Shown piece by piece: positions 27,606 to 35,911 of a DNA stretch of 35,911 nt. The notes under the pieces are model-generated. The model worked only from the letters and a program-made list of their open reading frames with translations, was not told the DNA's origin and made no database searches. Each line of letters starts with the position of its first letter. Positions within the stretch are counted from its first letter, which is position 1. The DNA lies in the NCBI GenBank assembly GCA_026197095.1, contig JAPHTF010000201.1, positions 1 through 35,911 on the forward strand. Reading direction: 5' to 3'. Made by a program: the position numbers and the translations under genes. The DNA comes from Gammaproteobacteria bacterium (lineage in GTDB: Bacteria > Pseudomonadota > Gammaproteobacteria > UBA6429 > Thiohalophilaceae).

Positions 27606-30269
27606 ATGAAGTTATTTTTTAAGAAATCGATCAAAATTTTTGGAATTTTGACATTAGCTGGCGGGATAATTGCCAGTATATTTATTGGTGGGGCCTATTT
27701 ATATCTATCTCCACGTCTGCCAAGCATTGATACCCTGAAGGACGTGCAGTTACAGGTTCCATTACGTGTCTATGCAAAAAGTGGGGAACTCATCGCTGAA
27801 TTTGGTGAGATGAAGCGTGTGCCACTTAAATATGAAGAGTTCCCACAACATCTTATTAATGCTGTGCTAGCGGCGGAAGATGATCGGTTTTTTGAACATC
27901 CTGGTGTGGATTACCAGGGTATATTACGTGCTGTTGTTCATCTACTGCGTACTGGCAAGAAAGGTCAGGGTGGCAGCACAATTACCATGCAGGTCGCACG
28001 TAATTTTTTCTTAAGCCGTGAAAAAACCTATTTACGTAAGCTGAATGAGATTTTTCTTGCATTTAAAATAGAAGGTTTTTTAAGTAAAGAAGAAATTCTT
28101 TCTTTATATTTGAACAAGATATATCTGGGTAAACGAGCATATGGTTTTTCAGCGGCGACCCAGGTTTATTATGGAAAAGAAATTAATCAATTGAGCGTGG
28201 CAGAGTACGCCATGATTGCAGGCTTGCCGAAAGCACCCTCAAGCTATAACCCTATAAATAACCCTGAGCGAGCATTAATCCGCCGAAACTATGTGCTTGG
28301 GCGTATGCGGATCCTGGATTTTATTGATGAAGAAGTTTATCAAGCTGCGCTTGCTGCACCTGATTTGGCAAAAATTCATGGTCAAGATATTGAGCTTGAA
28401 GCACCCTATATTGCGGAAATGGTGAGGAATGAAGTCGTCAGCCGATATGGAGCAGAAGCCTATACTGGTGGTTATAGTGTTTACACAACACTTAATGCCG
28501 ATCGACAACGGGCTGCAAACAAGGCGTTGCGTAACGCTTTATTAGATTATGACCGCCGACATGGTTATCGCGGTCATCTGGGATTTTTTGATCTAAATAC
28601 TGATGAACAGGCAACTCAAAAAGATAAACCAGTAACAGAACTCGCTCAAACTGAGCTTACTGAGCTTGATGAAAATTCTGATGAGATCATGCCTCAGGTT
28701 CAGGAGCTGGATGAATTCGCCATTTGGCGTAAAGAGTTAAATAAACTACCTACATTTGGCGATCTTATTCCTTCATTAGTTTTTCAGGTTAATGAAAAAG
28801 AAGCCTATGCCTACACAGCTGAAAACAAAGTGGTATATCTACCGTGGGAGCATATTGAATGGGCGCGAACCTATGTTGATGACAATACTGTTGAGGCTGA
28901 ATTAACATCGGTTCATGAAAGGTTAAAAGAAGGGGACATTATTTATACCGTTCCTTCAGCTCAACCGGGTTGCAGTTGGTTAGCACAAAAACCCACTGTG
29001 GGGGGAGCGCTTGTCTCCCTGGCGCCTGAAGATGGAGCAGTTGAAGCGCTTAACGGTGGTTACGATTATTACGAAAGTAAATTTAACCGTGCAATTCAGG
29101 CTCAACGTCAGCCGGGTTCAAGTTTTAAACCTTTTATATATACCGCCGCATTAGATAAAGGCTATACCGCGGCAAGTATCATTGCCGATGCACCAGTTGT
29201 ATTTGATGCACCAGGCCTTGAAGATACCTGGCGGCCAGAAAATTACAGTGGGAAGTTTTATGGTGATACACGCTTGCGTCTGGCGTTAATAAAATCGCGA
29301 AATTTAGTCTCCATTCGTTTATTACGTGACATTGGCATTGGTTATGCTATTCGTTATATCAAACGTTTTGGCTTTACCAGCAAGATGTTGCCTCGTGACT
29401 TATCTCTTGCATTAGGTAGCGGCTCTTTGACGCCGTATGATTTGGCCAATGGCTATGCTGTTTTTGCAAATGGAGGTTACCGCGTTAAACCGTATTTCAT
29501 CGACTACATCGTGGGCGCTAAAGATAAAATTGTTTATATGGAACAGCCTGAGCGAGTTTGTCGTGCATGCCGAAAAGAAGAGTTAATTGAAAAGAAGGAA
29601 GAGGAAAAACAAAAAGAGGGCGAATCTCAAGTAACAGATGTTAAAGAACATGTTGCAGAACCACTCCCTGCATTACCGCCTGACTTGAGTGAATCATTTC
29701 TTTCTTTGATGGATGAGGACGAACGTTTACAGGTTAATCAAGGCCCTCTGCCATTAAAATTAGCGGAGCAAATTTTGTCCCCGCAAACATCTTTTTTAAT
29801 TAATACGATGATGCGAGATGTTATTCTTTCTGGCACAGGCCGACGTGCGTTAGCAATTGGTCGCAAAGATTTGGCTGGCAAAACAGGAACAACCAATGAT
29901 CAACGTGATGCCTGGTTTACAGGTTTTAATGCTGATTTAGTGACAATAGCATGGGTAGGATTTGATAATCCTCGGCCATTAGGTGAGCGTGAAACAGGTG
30001 CCCAGGCTGCATTACCGATGTGGGTTGATTATATGCGTGATGCATTAGTGGGTGTAGAGGAAAAACAATTAGAGCAACCCCCAGGTTTAGTGTCCGTTCG
30101 AATTGATCCCAAAACTGGAAAGCTTGCCAATTCAACAACTCAGGATGCAATTTTTGAGTTCTTCCTGGCAGATCAAGTGCCAACAGAACAAGCGGATGTA
30201 ATTGATGTTGAGCAAACAGGTACTTCAACTGTAACACCGCCAGCAGATATTACTGAAGATATTTTTTAG
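27606..30269 (+). CDS. ponA: penicillin-binding protein 1A
   Basis: Bifunctional class A PBP that polymerises and cross-links peptidoglycan. The 887 residues comprise an N-terminal membrane anchor (about 8-32), a GT51 glycosyltransferase domain with AEDDRFFEHPGVD near residue 90 and GGSTITMQVARN near residue 122, an OB-like linker (about 315-425), and a transpeptidase domain. The catalytic motifs are Ser505-x-x-Lys508 (PGSSFKP), SxN in KSRNLV, and KTG at 759-761. A charged Lys/Glu-rich segment with a CRAC motif lies near residues 650-680, between transpeptidase elements. A GTG at 27597 is in frame, but the ATG at 27606 gives the usual MKLFFKK start. It diverges from pilM. Confidence 0.96.
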   Translation: MKLFFKKSIKIFGILTLAGGIIASIFIGGAYLYLSPRLPSIDTLKDVQLQVPLRVYAKSGELIAEFGEMKRVPLKYEEFPQHLINAVLAAEDDRFFEHPGVDYQGILRAVVHLLRTGKKGQGGSTITMQVARNFFLSREKTYLRKLNEIFLAFKIEGFLSKEEILSLYLNKIYLGKRAYGFSAATQVYYGKEINQLSVAEYAMIAGLPKAPSSYNPINNPERALIRRNYVLGRMRILDFIDEEVYQAALAAPDLAKIHGQDIELEAPYIAEMVRNEVVSRYGAEAYTGGYSVYTTLNADRQRAANKALRNALLDYDRRHGYRGHLGFFDLNTDEQATQKDKPVTELAQTELTELDENSDEIMPQVQELDEFAIWRKELNKLPTFGDLIPSLVFQVNEKEAYAYTAENKVVYLPWEHIEWARTYVDDNTVEAELTSVHERLKEGDIIYTVPSAQPGCSWLAQKPTVGGALVSLAPEDGAVEALNGGYDYYESKFNRAIQAQRQPGSSFKPFIYTAALDKGYTAASIIADAPVVFDAPGLEDTWRPENYSGKFYGDTRLRLALIKSRNLVSIRLLRDIGIGYAIRYIKRFGFTSKMLPRDLSLALGSGSLTPYDLANGYAVFANGGYRVKPYFIDYIVGAKDKIVYMEQPERVCRACRKEELIEKKEEEKQKEGESQVTDVKEHVAEPLPALPPDLSESFLSLMDEDERLQVNQGPLPLKLAEQILSPQTSFLINTMMRDVILSGTGRRALAIGRKDLAGKTGTTNDQRDAWFTGFNADLVTIAWVGFDNPRPLGERETGAQAALPMWVDYMRDALVGVEEKQLEQPPGLVSVRIDPKTGKLANSTTQDAIFEFFLADQVPTEQADVIDVEQTGTSTVTPPADITEDIF

Positions 30270-30287
30270 AAGGGCTTTCGTACTCGT

Positions 30288-30890
30288 ATGTCGCAACGTG
30301 ATCACACTCATATGCGCCAACGTCTGGCGCAGAAAACAGCACAAATATTACTTGATAGTGGCACACGTGATTTTAAAGCCGCAAAACAAAAAGCAGCACA
30401 GCAACTTGGTGCAACAGATACTAAAAGCTTACCAAACAATGCTGAAATTGAATTAGCGTTAAGCGAATATCAACGTATATTTCGTTCTACCAGTCAACCT
30501 GAGCATCTCAGTCGCCTGCGTGAAATTGCAATTGAAGCTATGCGATTTTTATCAGACTTTAAACCCCGCTTGGTAGGTAGTGTTTTAAGTGGCACAGCAG
30601 ATCAGCACTCGATAATCCGGATACACCTGTTTGCAGATACGGTTGAAAGCATCGGCTTTTACTTGTTAGATAATAAGATTCCACATGAACTTGGTGAGCG
30701 ACGATTAAAAGTAGGTGTAGATCAATATCAACTTTATTCTACTTATGAGTTTGTTGTCGATGAGGTACGGGTTGAGTTGGTGGTCTTTTTACCTAAGCAG
30801 AAAAAAATTCCATTAAGTCCGGTTGATGGCAAAGTTATGAAACGTGCAGATATTACTGAGGTTGAAGAGTTATTAAACCTCAGTAGTTAA
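30288..30890 (+). CDS. conserved protein, nucleotidyltransferase-like
   Basis: A 200-residue cytoplasmic protein, 18 nt downstream of ponA and probably co-transcribed. The N-terminal half is helical and basic (RQRLAQKTAQILLDSG, FKAAKQKAAQQLG). The C-terminal half, starting with RLVGSVLSGTADQHS then IRIHLFADTVESI, looks like a nucleotidyltransferase fold (GS followed by an acidic strand), though the classic GSxxxGxxxxxSDxD active site is not intact. I believe homologues are conserved in this position in gammaproteobacteria under vague or misleading names. The function is not assigned. No strong binding site precedes the ATG; a second ATG lies at 30312. Confidence 0.75.
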   Translation: MSQRDHTHMRQRLAQKTAQILLDSGTRDFKAAKQKAAQQLGATDTKSLPNNAEIELALSEYQRIFRSTSQPEHLSRLREIAIEAMRFLSDFKPRLVGSVLSGTADQHSIIRIHLFADTVESIGFYLLDNKIPHELGERRLKVGVDQYQLYSTYEFVVDEVRVELVVFLPKQKKIPLSPVDGKVMKRADITEVEELLNLSS

Positions 30891-30896
30891 TAAACC

Positions 30897-30936
30897 AGGG
30901 TAGTTATTAATTAAAAATTATCGAAATAACTACCTG
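30897..30936. terminator. bidirectional terminator candidate
   Basis: GGTAGTTATT (30899-30908) pairs with AATAACTACC (30925-30934) as a perfect 10-bp stem around a 16-nt AT-rich loop, between two convergent genes. The right arm covers the stop codon of the malic enzyme gene. The + strand continues TGTCTTT, a weak T-tract. Confidence 0.45.
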
Positions 30937-32165
30937 TCTTTAGCTACACCAGTATCAATGGCTGCCTCAGCGACGGCTTTAGGTACAAATTCTTGTAAGC
31001 GCGAATCAAATGGTTTTGGAATAATATAATCTTTACCAAATTCAAGCTTATCAACACCATAGGCATCCAATACACTTTGAGGTGTGGCTTCTTTCGTTAA
31101 TGCGGCAAGTGCTTTGACTGCGGCAATTTGCATCTCGGTATTAATGCAGGTTGCTCTGACATCTAATGCGCCACGAAAAATAAACGGGAAACCTAAAACA
31201 TTATTAACCTGGTTTGGGTAATCACTTCGGCCGGTGGCTAAAATAATATCGTCACGTGTTTGTTTAGCGAGTTCAGGATTAATTTCAGGGTCAGGATTTG
31301 ATAAGGCAAAAACGATGGGGTTAGCCGCCATGGTTTTTAGCACCTCAGGTTTTAATAAATTTGGGCCGGATACACCAATGAAAACATCAGCATCCTGCAT
31401 TGCATCACTTAAGGTGCGACGAGAAGATTCTCGCGAGAACTCTTGTTTGTACTTGTTAACCTCTTCCCTGCCGTTATAAACAACACCTTTACGATCAACC
31501 AGGTAAATTTTTCTTGCACCTAAACTTTTTAGCATTCGCATCGCTGCAATACCCGCGGCACCGGCACCTAAACAAACAATATGTGCTTTTTCAATTTCAC
31601 GTCCAGTGATCTCAAGCGCGTTAAGTAAGCCTGCAGCAATAATAATGGCTGTACCATGTTGATCATCATGAAAAACAGGAATATTAAGTTGTTCTTTAAG
31701 TGTTTGTTCTATTTCAAAGCATCTTGGCGCGGCGATGTCTTCAAGGTTGATGCCACCAAAGGTTGGCGAAATATTTTTAACCGTTCGAACAAAATCTTCC
31801 ACAGACTCTGCGTCGACTTCAATATCCATAACATCAATGTTTGCAAATTTTTTAAATAAAACGGCTTTACCTTCCATTACGGGTTTACCCGCTAATGCAC
31901 CCACATTACCTAAGCCGAGTACAGCAGAACCATCGGTAATGACCGCAACAAGGTTCCCTTTATTTGTATATTGATAGGCTGCTTCAGGATCTTCAGCAAT
32001 GGCGCGTACAGGTGCTGCAACGCCTGGTGTATATGCCAGGCTAAGTTCACTTTGGGTATCACAAGGTTTGGTTAAAGCTGTTGCTGTTTTACCAGGTATT
32101 GGGTTGGCATGATAATCAAGGGCAGCTTGCTTTAATTCATATGAAGTCAGTTTTTTCTCTGCCAT
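30930..32165 (-). CDS. NAD(P)-dependent malic enzyme
   Basis: Oxidative decarboxylation of malate to pyruvate and CO2 with reduction of NAD(P). The 411-residue product is the short form; the phosphotransacetylase-like C-terminal half found in MaeB of about 760 residues is absent. N-terminal [14 protein letters not shown], the catalytic Lys in [14 protein letters not shown], metal ligands in [18 protein letters not shown] and [11 protein letters not shown], and the dinucleotide motif [12 protein letters not shown] are all present. Which cofactor is preferred is not clear. It has its own promoter overlapping the end of the upstream nuclease gene. It converges with the ponA transcription unit. 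Confidence 0.94.
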   Translation of the reverse strand: MAEKKLTSYELKQAALDYHANPIPGKTATALTKPCDTQSELSLAYTPGVAAPVRAIAEDPEAAYQYTNKGNLVAVITDGSAVLGLGNVGALAGKPVMEGKAVLFKKFANIDVMDIEVDAESVEDFVRTVKNISPTFGGINLEDIAAPRCFEIEQTLKEQLNIPVFHDDQHGTAIIIAAGLLNALEITGREIEKAHIVCLGAGAAGIAAMRMLKSLGARKIYLVDRKGVVYNGREEVNKYKQEFSRESSRRTLSDAMQDADVFIGVSGPNLLKPEVLKTMAANPIVFALSNPDPEINPELAKQTRDDIILATGRSDYPNQVNNVLGFPFIFRGALDVRATCINTEMQIAAVKALAALTKEATPQSVLDAYGVDKLEFGKDYIIPKPFDSRLQEFVPKAVAEAAIDTGVAKDR

Positions 32166-32209
32166 GCTGAGCCCTTTTTATAGAGTAAGTTTTTAAATTT
32201 AAGACATTG

Positions 32210-32238
32210 ATTATAACAGTTGAATGCTGTTCAGTCAG
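32210..32238 (-). promoter_or_regulatory. sigma70-type promoter of the malic enzyme gene
   Basis: On the - strand CTGACT (32233-32238) and a perfect TATAAT (32210-32215) are 17 nt apart. The -35 overlaps the stop codon of the nuclease gene. The predicted start is near 32203, about 38 nt before the ATG. Confidence 0.65.
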
Positions 32239-33034
32239 TGCTTTGTATTTGTATAGAGGCTGGATGCTTAATTGACATACGATACTCGTTATTTTTTAGA
32301 TAAATCCAACCTTGAGCGATGAGTTTTTTGTTGACTAATGATTTTGGATGATAATCTGTAAATTGAGGTAGATATTTTTTTTGAATTTTTAAGGAAAACT
32401 TTTCATCCAGATTTAACCAGAAAGAAGAGCGACTTTCACCAAGGCGTTGTACAGTTCCGGTGACTCGTTGAAAGCCAAGTTTTGATTTTGATATTGACGA
32501 TGCATTAACCGGGGTACTGAATGGATGATTCCAGATACCACGCTTGAATTTTTTGGCATGATTTTCAGCATCGCTATAACATTTTAAAAATTTTATATTA
32601 GGCGCAATCGCAATGTTATAGCCCAGGCCTTTTTTGAGTAATAGTTCAGAAATGTTTTTTCCATCATGGGTAAATATATGAGCAAGTAGTCGTTTATAAC
32701 GATCGTGTTTATCTTGTCCGAAAATGATATTTATCTGGTATTGATTATTTTTTATGATTTGCAGAAGTTGAGTTTTCGCTTCGGTGTAAAAAGGTTGATC
32801 CTGATTTCCATCGCGCCCCCGTTCAGGGGTATTAATTCCAATCAGGCGCAATTTATAGCCACTCGCCAGTTGGATAGTATCACCATCAAAAACGTGGGCA
32901 ACTTTAACGGTTTGATCAAAACTTTTAGCACTGCAATTTTCGGCATATACATTCTGAGTAGAAAAGAAGAGTGCTATAAATACAAAAAGCGCCCACTTGG
33001 ACGCCTTTTGTTTAACATACGAACTGTCTGCCAT
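32231..33034 (-). CDS. secreted thermonuclease (SNase) family protein
   Basis: A 267-residue nuclease of the staphylococcal nuclease type. The frame is open upstream to 33154, but that would overlap rpmE by about 100 nt; the ATG at 33034 gives a clean signal peptide (residues 1 to about 31; KWALFVFIALFFSTQNVYA before Glu). The SNase domain spans roughly residues 45-165, with HVFDGDTIQL, catalytic Arg and Glu in LRLIGINTPERG, and a second Arg in DRYKRLLAHIF. The C-terminal 90 residues contain an OB-like strand region that matches longer bacterial homologues. It lies 16 nt after rpmE, a linkage I recall from Pseudomonas. Probable periplasmic or secreted nuclease. Confidence 0.88.
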   Translation of the reverse strand: MADSSYVKQKASKWALFVFIALFFSTQNVYAENCSAKSFDQTVKVAHVFDGDTIQLASGYKLRLIGINTPERGRDGNQDQPFYTEAKTQLLQIIKNNQYQINIIFGQDKHDRYKRLLAHIFTHDGKNISELLLKKGLGYNIAIAPNIKFLKCYSDAENHAKKFKRGIWNHPFSTPVNASSISKSKLGFQRVTGTVQRLGESRSSFWLNLDEKFSLKIQKKYLPQFTDYHPKSLVNKKLIAQGWIYLKNNEYRMSIKHPASIQIQSTD

Positions 33035-33050
33035 GACAAAATCGGATGAA

Positions 33051-33254
33051 TTATTTTTTGCCGTATTTTTGGTTGAATTTATCAACACGACCTGCAGTAT
33101 CAAGCAGTTTTTGTTTGCCTGTAAAAAATGGATGGCATTGTGAGCAAACTTCAATTGTTTGATCTTTGCAGCTTGCTGAGCGTGTTATGAAGCTGCTGCC
33201 ACAGCTGCAAGATACTGTAATTTCTTCGTAGGCTGGATGGGTATCAGCTTTCAT
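33051..33254 (-). CDS. rpmE: 50S ribosomal protein L31
   Basis: Small ribosomal protein of 67 residues. It is the zinc-binding (C+) type with the four ligands Cys16, Cys18, Cys37 and Cys40 (SCSCGS and [11 protein letters not shown]). An extra Cys29 lies between them. AGAGGT 7 nt before the ATG is a good binding site. The strong upstream promoter with a GC-rich discriminator suits a ribosomal protein gene. The nuclease gene follows by 16 nt and may be read through at a lower level. Confidence 0.97.
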   Translation of the reverse strand: MKADTHPAYEEITVSCSCGSSFITRSASCKDQTIEVCSQCHPFFTGKQKLLDTAGRVDKFNQKYGKK

Positions 33255-33350
33255 TTTAAAGACCTCTGTGTTTTAGAACATCGCCACTTGTGTTTAAGAA
33301 AGTAGTTAAGTATTCCTTAAATCAGTACCATGTACATTATTGGACGGGCG

Positions 33351-33379
33351 ATCATACGGAAAAGACTATGCTGCATCAA
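33351..33379 (-). promoter_or_regulatory. sigma70-type promoter of rpmE
   Basis: On the - strand TTGATG (33374-33379) and TATGAT (33351-33356) are 17 nt apart, followed by CGCCCG, a GC-rich discriminator of the kind linked to ppGpp-dependent control of ribosomal genes. The start would be near 33344, giving a 90-nt leader. Confidence 0.65.
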
Positions 33380-33407
33380 GCTTTTATCTTGATTTAAAGT
33401 GCTTAAT

Positions 33408-33764
33408 TTAGGTTCTTGATTTTAATGGAAAAGGGATAATGTTTCCCTGTATGGATGGGGCAGGGGCTGATGCACCACATTCAGTTGTGGACTGCTGCAA
33501 AAGTTCAGCGAGCTGTTCAAATGTTTCCCACATGAGCTCAGAAATGGCTATGCATGCAGCCATAGCGGAGTCTTTATGCTGCTCACGAATAAGATCAATC
33601 CGCCATTGTAAACCACGTAGGCGCCGTTGCTGACGTTGACTGGAGGCTCTTTCAATAATTGCCGTGATTTGATCCTGACGTAATTGTTCAAACTTTTGAG
33701 GATCTGTTGAAGCCAGAACTGACCAGTATTCAAAATCAATCTCATAAATTGAATTACCTGACAT
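33408..33764 (-). CDS. DUF3135 family protein
   Basis: A 118-residue cytoplasmic protein of the DUF3135 family, function unknown. The typical features are the N-terminal FEYWSVLASTDPQKFEQLRQDQI (about residues 11-33 in two adjoining helices), QRRLRGLQWRID (about 46-57) and the late ISELMWETFEQLAELL helix. AAGGAAT is placed well before the ATG at 33764. It lies alone between rpmE and rho with its own gaps on both sides, so it is probably monocistronic. The family call is fairly firm; the role is not known. Confidence 0.8.
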   Translation of the reverse strand: MSGNSIYEIDFEYWSVLASTDPQKFEQLRQDQITAIIERASSQRQQRRLRGLQWRIDLIREQHKDSAMAACIAISELMWETFEQLAELLQQSTTECGASAPAPSIQGNIIPFPLKSRT

Positions 33765-33793
33765 ACGCTTATTCCTTACTCAATTTGTAATAG

Positions 33794-33808
33794 GGCTTAT
33801 ATTAAGCC
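33794..33808 (-). other. stem-loop in the DUF3135 leader
   Basis: GGCTTA (33794-33799) pairs with TAAGCC (33803-33808) around a 3-nt loop, 30 nt upstream of the DUF3135 start. A perfect -35 match TTGACA lies further upstream on the - strand (33891-33896), but the -10 at 17 nt (CATGCT) is poor. Confidence 0.35.
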
Positions 33809-33976
33809 TAGCTATTACTCGTGACTAAAACAGCAAAAACAGGATATTTTTACCTGAATTGTGATTTAGCATGTGGGATTTTTACATATTTGTCAAAAGA
33901 CACACTAATTGTCTAGAATTTACTTGAGGAGCTTGCTTTATCTTGTTAAGAACAGGGGAAAGTTTAAAATTTTGAG

Positions 33977-34013
33977 GGAAAAAGAAAACAGGGGTAATGT
34001 GATATTACCCCTG
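33977..34013 (-). terminator. intrinsic terminator of rho
   Basis: On the - strand a perfect 10-bp stem, CAGGGGTAAT (arm at 34004-34013) with ATTACCCCTG (33989-33998), has a 5-nt loop and is followed by TTTTCTTTTT. It lies about 50 nt past the rho stop and is the best terminator in the window. Confidence 0.85.
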
Positions 34014-34063
34014 AGTTATTGCTGAAACGATTGATCTGACTTATTTTTATTCTGTTTTTTCAC

Positions 34064-35320
34064 TTATTTCTTCATGGAATCAAAGAAGTCATTATTAGTT
34101 TTGCTGGCTTTAAGGCGATCATGCAAGAATTCCATTGAGCCAATTTCATCCATATCATGAACCACTTTTCTAAGGATCCACATTTTTTGCAGTTCGTCAG
34201 GTTTAGTCAGTAATTCTTCGCGACGCGTACCTGAGCGATTGATATTGATGGCAGGATACAGGCGTTTTTCTGCGATCTTACGATCCAGGTGTATTTCCAT
34301 ATTACCTGTGCCTTTGAATTCTTCGTAAATAACATCATCCATACGTGAACCTGTTTCAACCAAAGCAGTAGCAAGGATGGTTAAAGACCCACCTTCTTCA
34401 ACATTACGGGCAGCACCAAAGAAACGTTTCGGACGGTGTAAAGCGTTAGCATCAACACCACCGGTGAGTACTTTGCCCGATGAGGGAATTACCGTGTTAT
34501 AGGCGCGGGCGAGACGAGTAATTGAGTCGAGTAAAATAACAACATCTTTTTTATGTTCAACCAGGCGTTTCGCTTTTTCAATAACCATTTCAGCAACCTG
34601 AACATGGCGACTGGCGGGCTCATCAAATGTCGATGACACAACTTCACCGCGTACCGAACGAGACATTTCGGTTACTTCTTCCGGACGTTCATCAATTAAC
34701 AAAACGATAAGGTGACATTCAGGATTGTTGTGGGTAATGGCATGCGCAATATCATGCAGCATCATGGTTTTACCGGCTTTAGGGGGCGATACGATCAAAC
34801 CACGCTGGCCTTTTCCAATGGGTGCGGTGAGGTCAATGATACGTGCAGTCATATCTTCACTACTGCCATTACCGACTTCAAGAGTAATACGCTCATTTGG
34901 GTGTAACGGCGTTAAATTTTCAAATAAAACTTTATGCTTGGCATTTTCAGGTGGCTCAAAATTGATTTCATTGACTTTCAGCAAGGCAAAATACCGTTCG
35001 CCATCCTTAGGGGGACGAATTTTGCCTGCAACGGTATCACCCGTACGCAAATTAAAGCGTCTTATTTGACTGGGTGAAACGTAAATATCATCAGGGCCTG
35101 CAAGGTATGAGCTATCAGCTGAACGTAAGAAACCAAACCCATCCTGTAGTATTTCTAATACACCGTCACCGTAAATGTCTTCGCCACTTTTAGCATGGGA
35201 TTTCAGAATAGAGAAAATAATATCTTGTTTACGTGAGCGGGACAGGTTGTCGATACCCATACCAGATGCAATTTTAATAAGTTCAGGGACGGGATTTTGT
35301 TTGAGTTCAGATAGATTCAT
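34064..35320 (-). CDS. rho: transcription termination factor Rho
   Basis: Hexameric RNA-dependent ATPase that ends transcription. The 418 residues match the compact form in gammaproteobacteria, without large insertions. The N-terminal helical domain ([18 protein letters not shown]) is followed by the cold-shock-like RNA-binding domain ([21 protein letters not shown], about 58-78), Walker A ([11 protein letters not shown] near residue 178) and Walker B ([16 protein letters not shown] near residue 258). The Q- and R-loop segments appear normal. It is 242 nt downstream of trxA and ends at a strong intrinsic terminator. Its upstream gap could hold the autoregulatory leader known for rho genes, but no clear element is seen. 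Confidence 0.97.
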   Translation of the reverse strand: MNLSELKQNPVPELIKIASGMGIDNLSRSRKQDIIFSILKSHAKSGEDIYGDGVLEILQDGFGFLRSADSSYLAGPDDIYVSPSQIRRFNLRTGDTVAGKIRPPKDGERYFALLKVNEINFEPPENAKHKVLFENLTPLHPNERITLEVGNGSSEDMTARIIDLTAPIGKGQRGLIVSPPKAGKTMMLHDIAHAITHNNPECHLIVLLIDERPEEVTEMSRSVRGEVVSSTFDEPASRHVQVAEMVIEKAKRLVEHKKDVVILLDSITRLARAYNTVIPSSGKVLTGGVDANALHRPKRFFGAARNVEEGGSLTILATALVETGSRMDDVIYEEFKGTGNMEIHLDRKIAEKRLYPAININRSGTRREELLTKPDELQKMWILRKVVHDMDEIGSMEFLHDRLKASKTNNDFFDSMKK

Positions 35321-35352
35321 TTTGAAGGTTCTTTAATTTTGGATGAAAATAC

Positions 35353-35374
35353 GACACGGATTTACGCGGATGCG
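35353..35374. repeat. short motif resembling a widespread intergenic repeat
   Basis: GACACGGATTTACGCGGATG begins here, in the gap between trxA and rho. Sequences of the form CACGGATTNACACGGATT recur in intergenic DNA of many environmental bacteria, as I recall. Only one copy is seen in the window. Confidence 0.35.
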
Positions 35375-35511
35375 TTGTATGGTGTACTGGTTTTTAAGTT
35401 TGTTATTTTATGAAGTTTTGAGGTTTTGCCGCTCGTATATCGTTATTGAAGGAGCGAAATGGTTAAAATTTTTTGAAATTAATTATTGTGGCGAACATTA
35501 ACATTAAAACC

Positions 35512-35550
35512 TAAAAACGTCCAGCTTTATGATTTGATTTAGCCAGACGC
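35512..35550 (-). terminator. intrinsic terminator of trxA
   Basis: On the - strand GCGTCTGGCT (35541-35550) pairs with AGCTGGACGT (35517-35526) through 10 positions, three of them G-U, around a 14-nt loop, and is followed by a run of five T. It begins 12 nt after the trxA stop, so rho needs a separate promoter or readthrough. Confidence 0.6.
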
Positions 35551-35562
35551 TTTTATCGTTAT

Positions 35563-35889
35563 TTACAAATTACTGTCGATGAAAGCGGCTAACTGGGATT
35601 TTGAAACAGCGCCTACTTTGGTGGCTTCAACATTACCATTTTTGAAAATCATTAATGTAGGGATGCCGCGAATACCAAATTTAGGTGGAGTAGCGGGGTT
35701 TTCATCAATATTAAGTTTAGTGACTTTAAGTTTACCCGCATATTCTTCTGCAATCTCATCAAGAATAGGGGCAATCATTTTGCAAGGGCCACACCAGTCT
35801 GCCCAATAATCAACTAATACGGGACCTTCGGCATTTACAACTTCAGCATCGAAGCTATCATCTGTGGCGTATACGATCTTGTCGCTCAA
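35563..35889 (-). CDS. trxA: thioredoxin 1
   Basis: Cytoplasmic disulfide reductase that supplies electrons to ribonucleotide reductase and other enzymes. The 108-residue product carries the active site WCGPCK with Cys33 and Cys36, and the cis-proline loop RGIPTLMIF. Length and N-terminus ([13 protein letters not shown]) match E. coli thioredoxin. The start codon is TTG at 35889, with AGGAGA (35897-35902) 7 nt upstream as a proper binding site; no ATG is available nearby. It is next to rho, a common gammaproteobacterial linkage. Confidence 0.97.
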   Translation of the reverse strand: MSDKIVYATDDSFDAEVVNAEGPVLVDYWADWCGPCKMIAPILDEIAEEYAGKLKVTKLNIDENPATPPKFGIRGIPTLMIFKNGNVEATKVGAVSKSQLAAFIDSNL

Positions 35890-35911
35890 TGTAGTGTCTC
35901 CTGTGACTTAA

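Noticed and set aside
33035-33154. Upstream extension of the nuclease reading frame.
   Set aside because: It overlaps rpmE by about 100 nt, hides the signal peptide 40 residues inside, and has no binding site; the ATG at 33034 is better.
33375-33393. ATCAAG/CTTGAT hairpin between DUF3135 and rpmE as a terminator.
   Set aside because: The stem is 6 bp, AT-rich and not followed by T; it also overlaps the better-supported rpmE -35 box.

Overview
The window is a chromosomal segment from a gammaproteobacterium of moderately low G+C content. The evidence is gene order as well as protein similarity. The block rpmE / thermonuclease / malic enzyme / ponA (PBP1A) diverging from pilMNOPQ-aroK-aroB-damX-like-gltB-gltD-hemE is, from memory, the arrangement found in Pseudomonas and relatives. 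dapF-DUF484-xerC and trxA/rho are also typical of this class. I cannot name a genus. No tRNA, rRNA, insertion sequence, prophage or CRISPR array was seen.

Layout. (1) 64-2526, + strand: the tightly packed dapF-DUF484-xerC operon. (2) 2708-3013: a small secreted protein of unknown function. (3) 3150-8084, + strand: a tetR / RND-MMPL transporter / LolA-like periplasmic protein / outer-membrane beta-barrel cassette. It is preceded by a 13-bp-arm palindrome that covers the -35 box of a good sigma70-type promoter. (4) 8087-8917, - strand: a DUF2797 gene whose stop lies 2 nt from the barrel gene's stop. (5) 8918-9264: no convincing gene, but a promoter-like pair, a 10-bp hairpin and an intrinsic terminator on the + strand suggest a small RNA. 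(6) 9265-16502, - strand: hemE, gltD and gltB. A 28-bp-arm inverted repeat sits between hemE and gltD, and gltB has a long structured leader. (7) 16786-22216, - strand: a DamX-like ATPase with two SPOR domains, a stand-alone WGR protein, a dGTPase-like HD hydrolase, aroB and aroK. (8) 22337-27367, - strand: pilQ-pilP-pilO-pilN-pilM, the type IV pilus alignment and secretin operon, separated from aroK by a perfect 38-bp palindrome. (9) 27606-30890, + strand: ponA and a conserved protein of unknown function. (10) 30930-35889, - strand: malic enzyme, a secreted thermonuclease, rpmE, DUF3135, rho and trxA.

Most of the window is housekeeping: lysine/peptidoglycan precursor, shikimate, glutamate and haem synthesis, cell-wall synthesis, pilus assembly and transcription termination. 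The accessory-looking part is region 3. An inner-membrane RND pump, a periplasmic LolA-fold carrier and an outer-membrane barrel are encoded together under a probably self-repressing TetR regulator. This would make a trans-envelope route for a hydrophobic compound or lipid. The substrate cannot be read from sequence. Other points worth checking are the candidate small RNA upstream of the hemE end, the gltB leader, the hemE/gltD repeat element and the pilQ/aroK palindrome.
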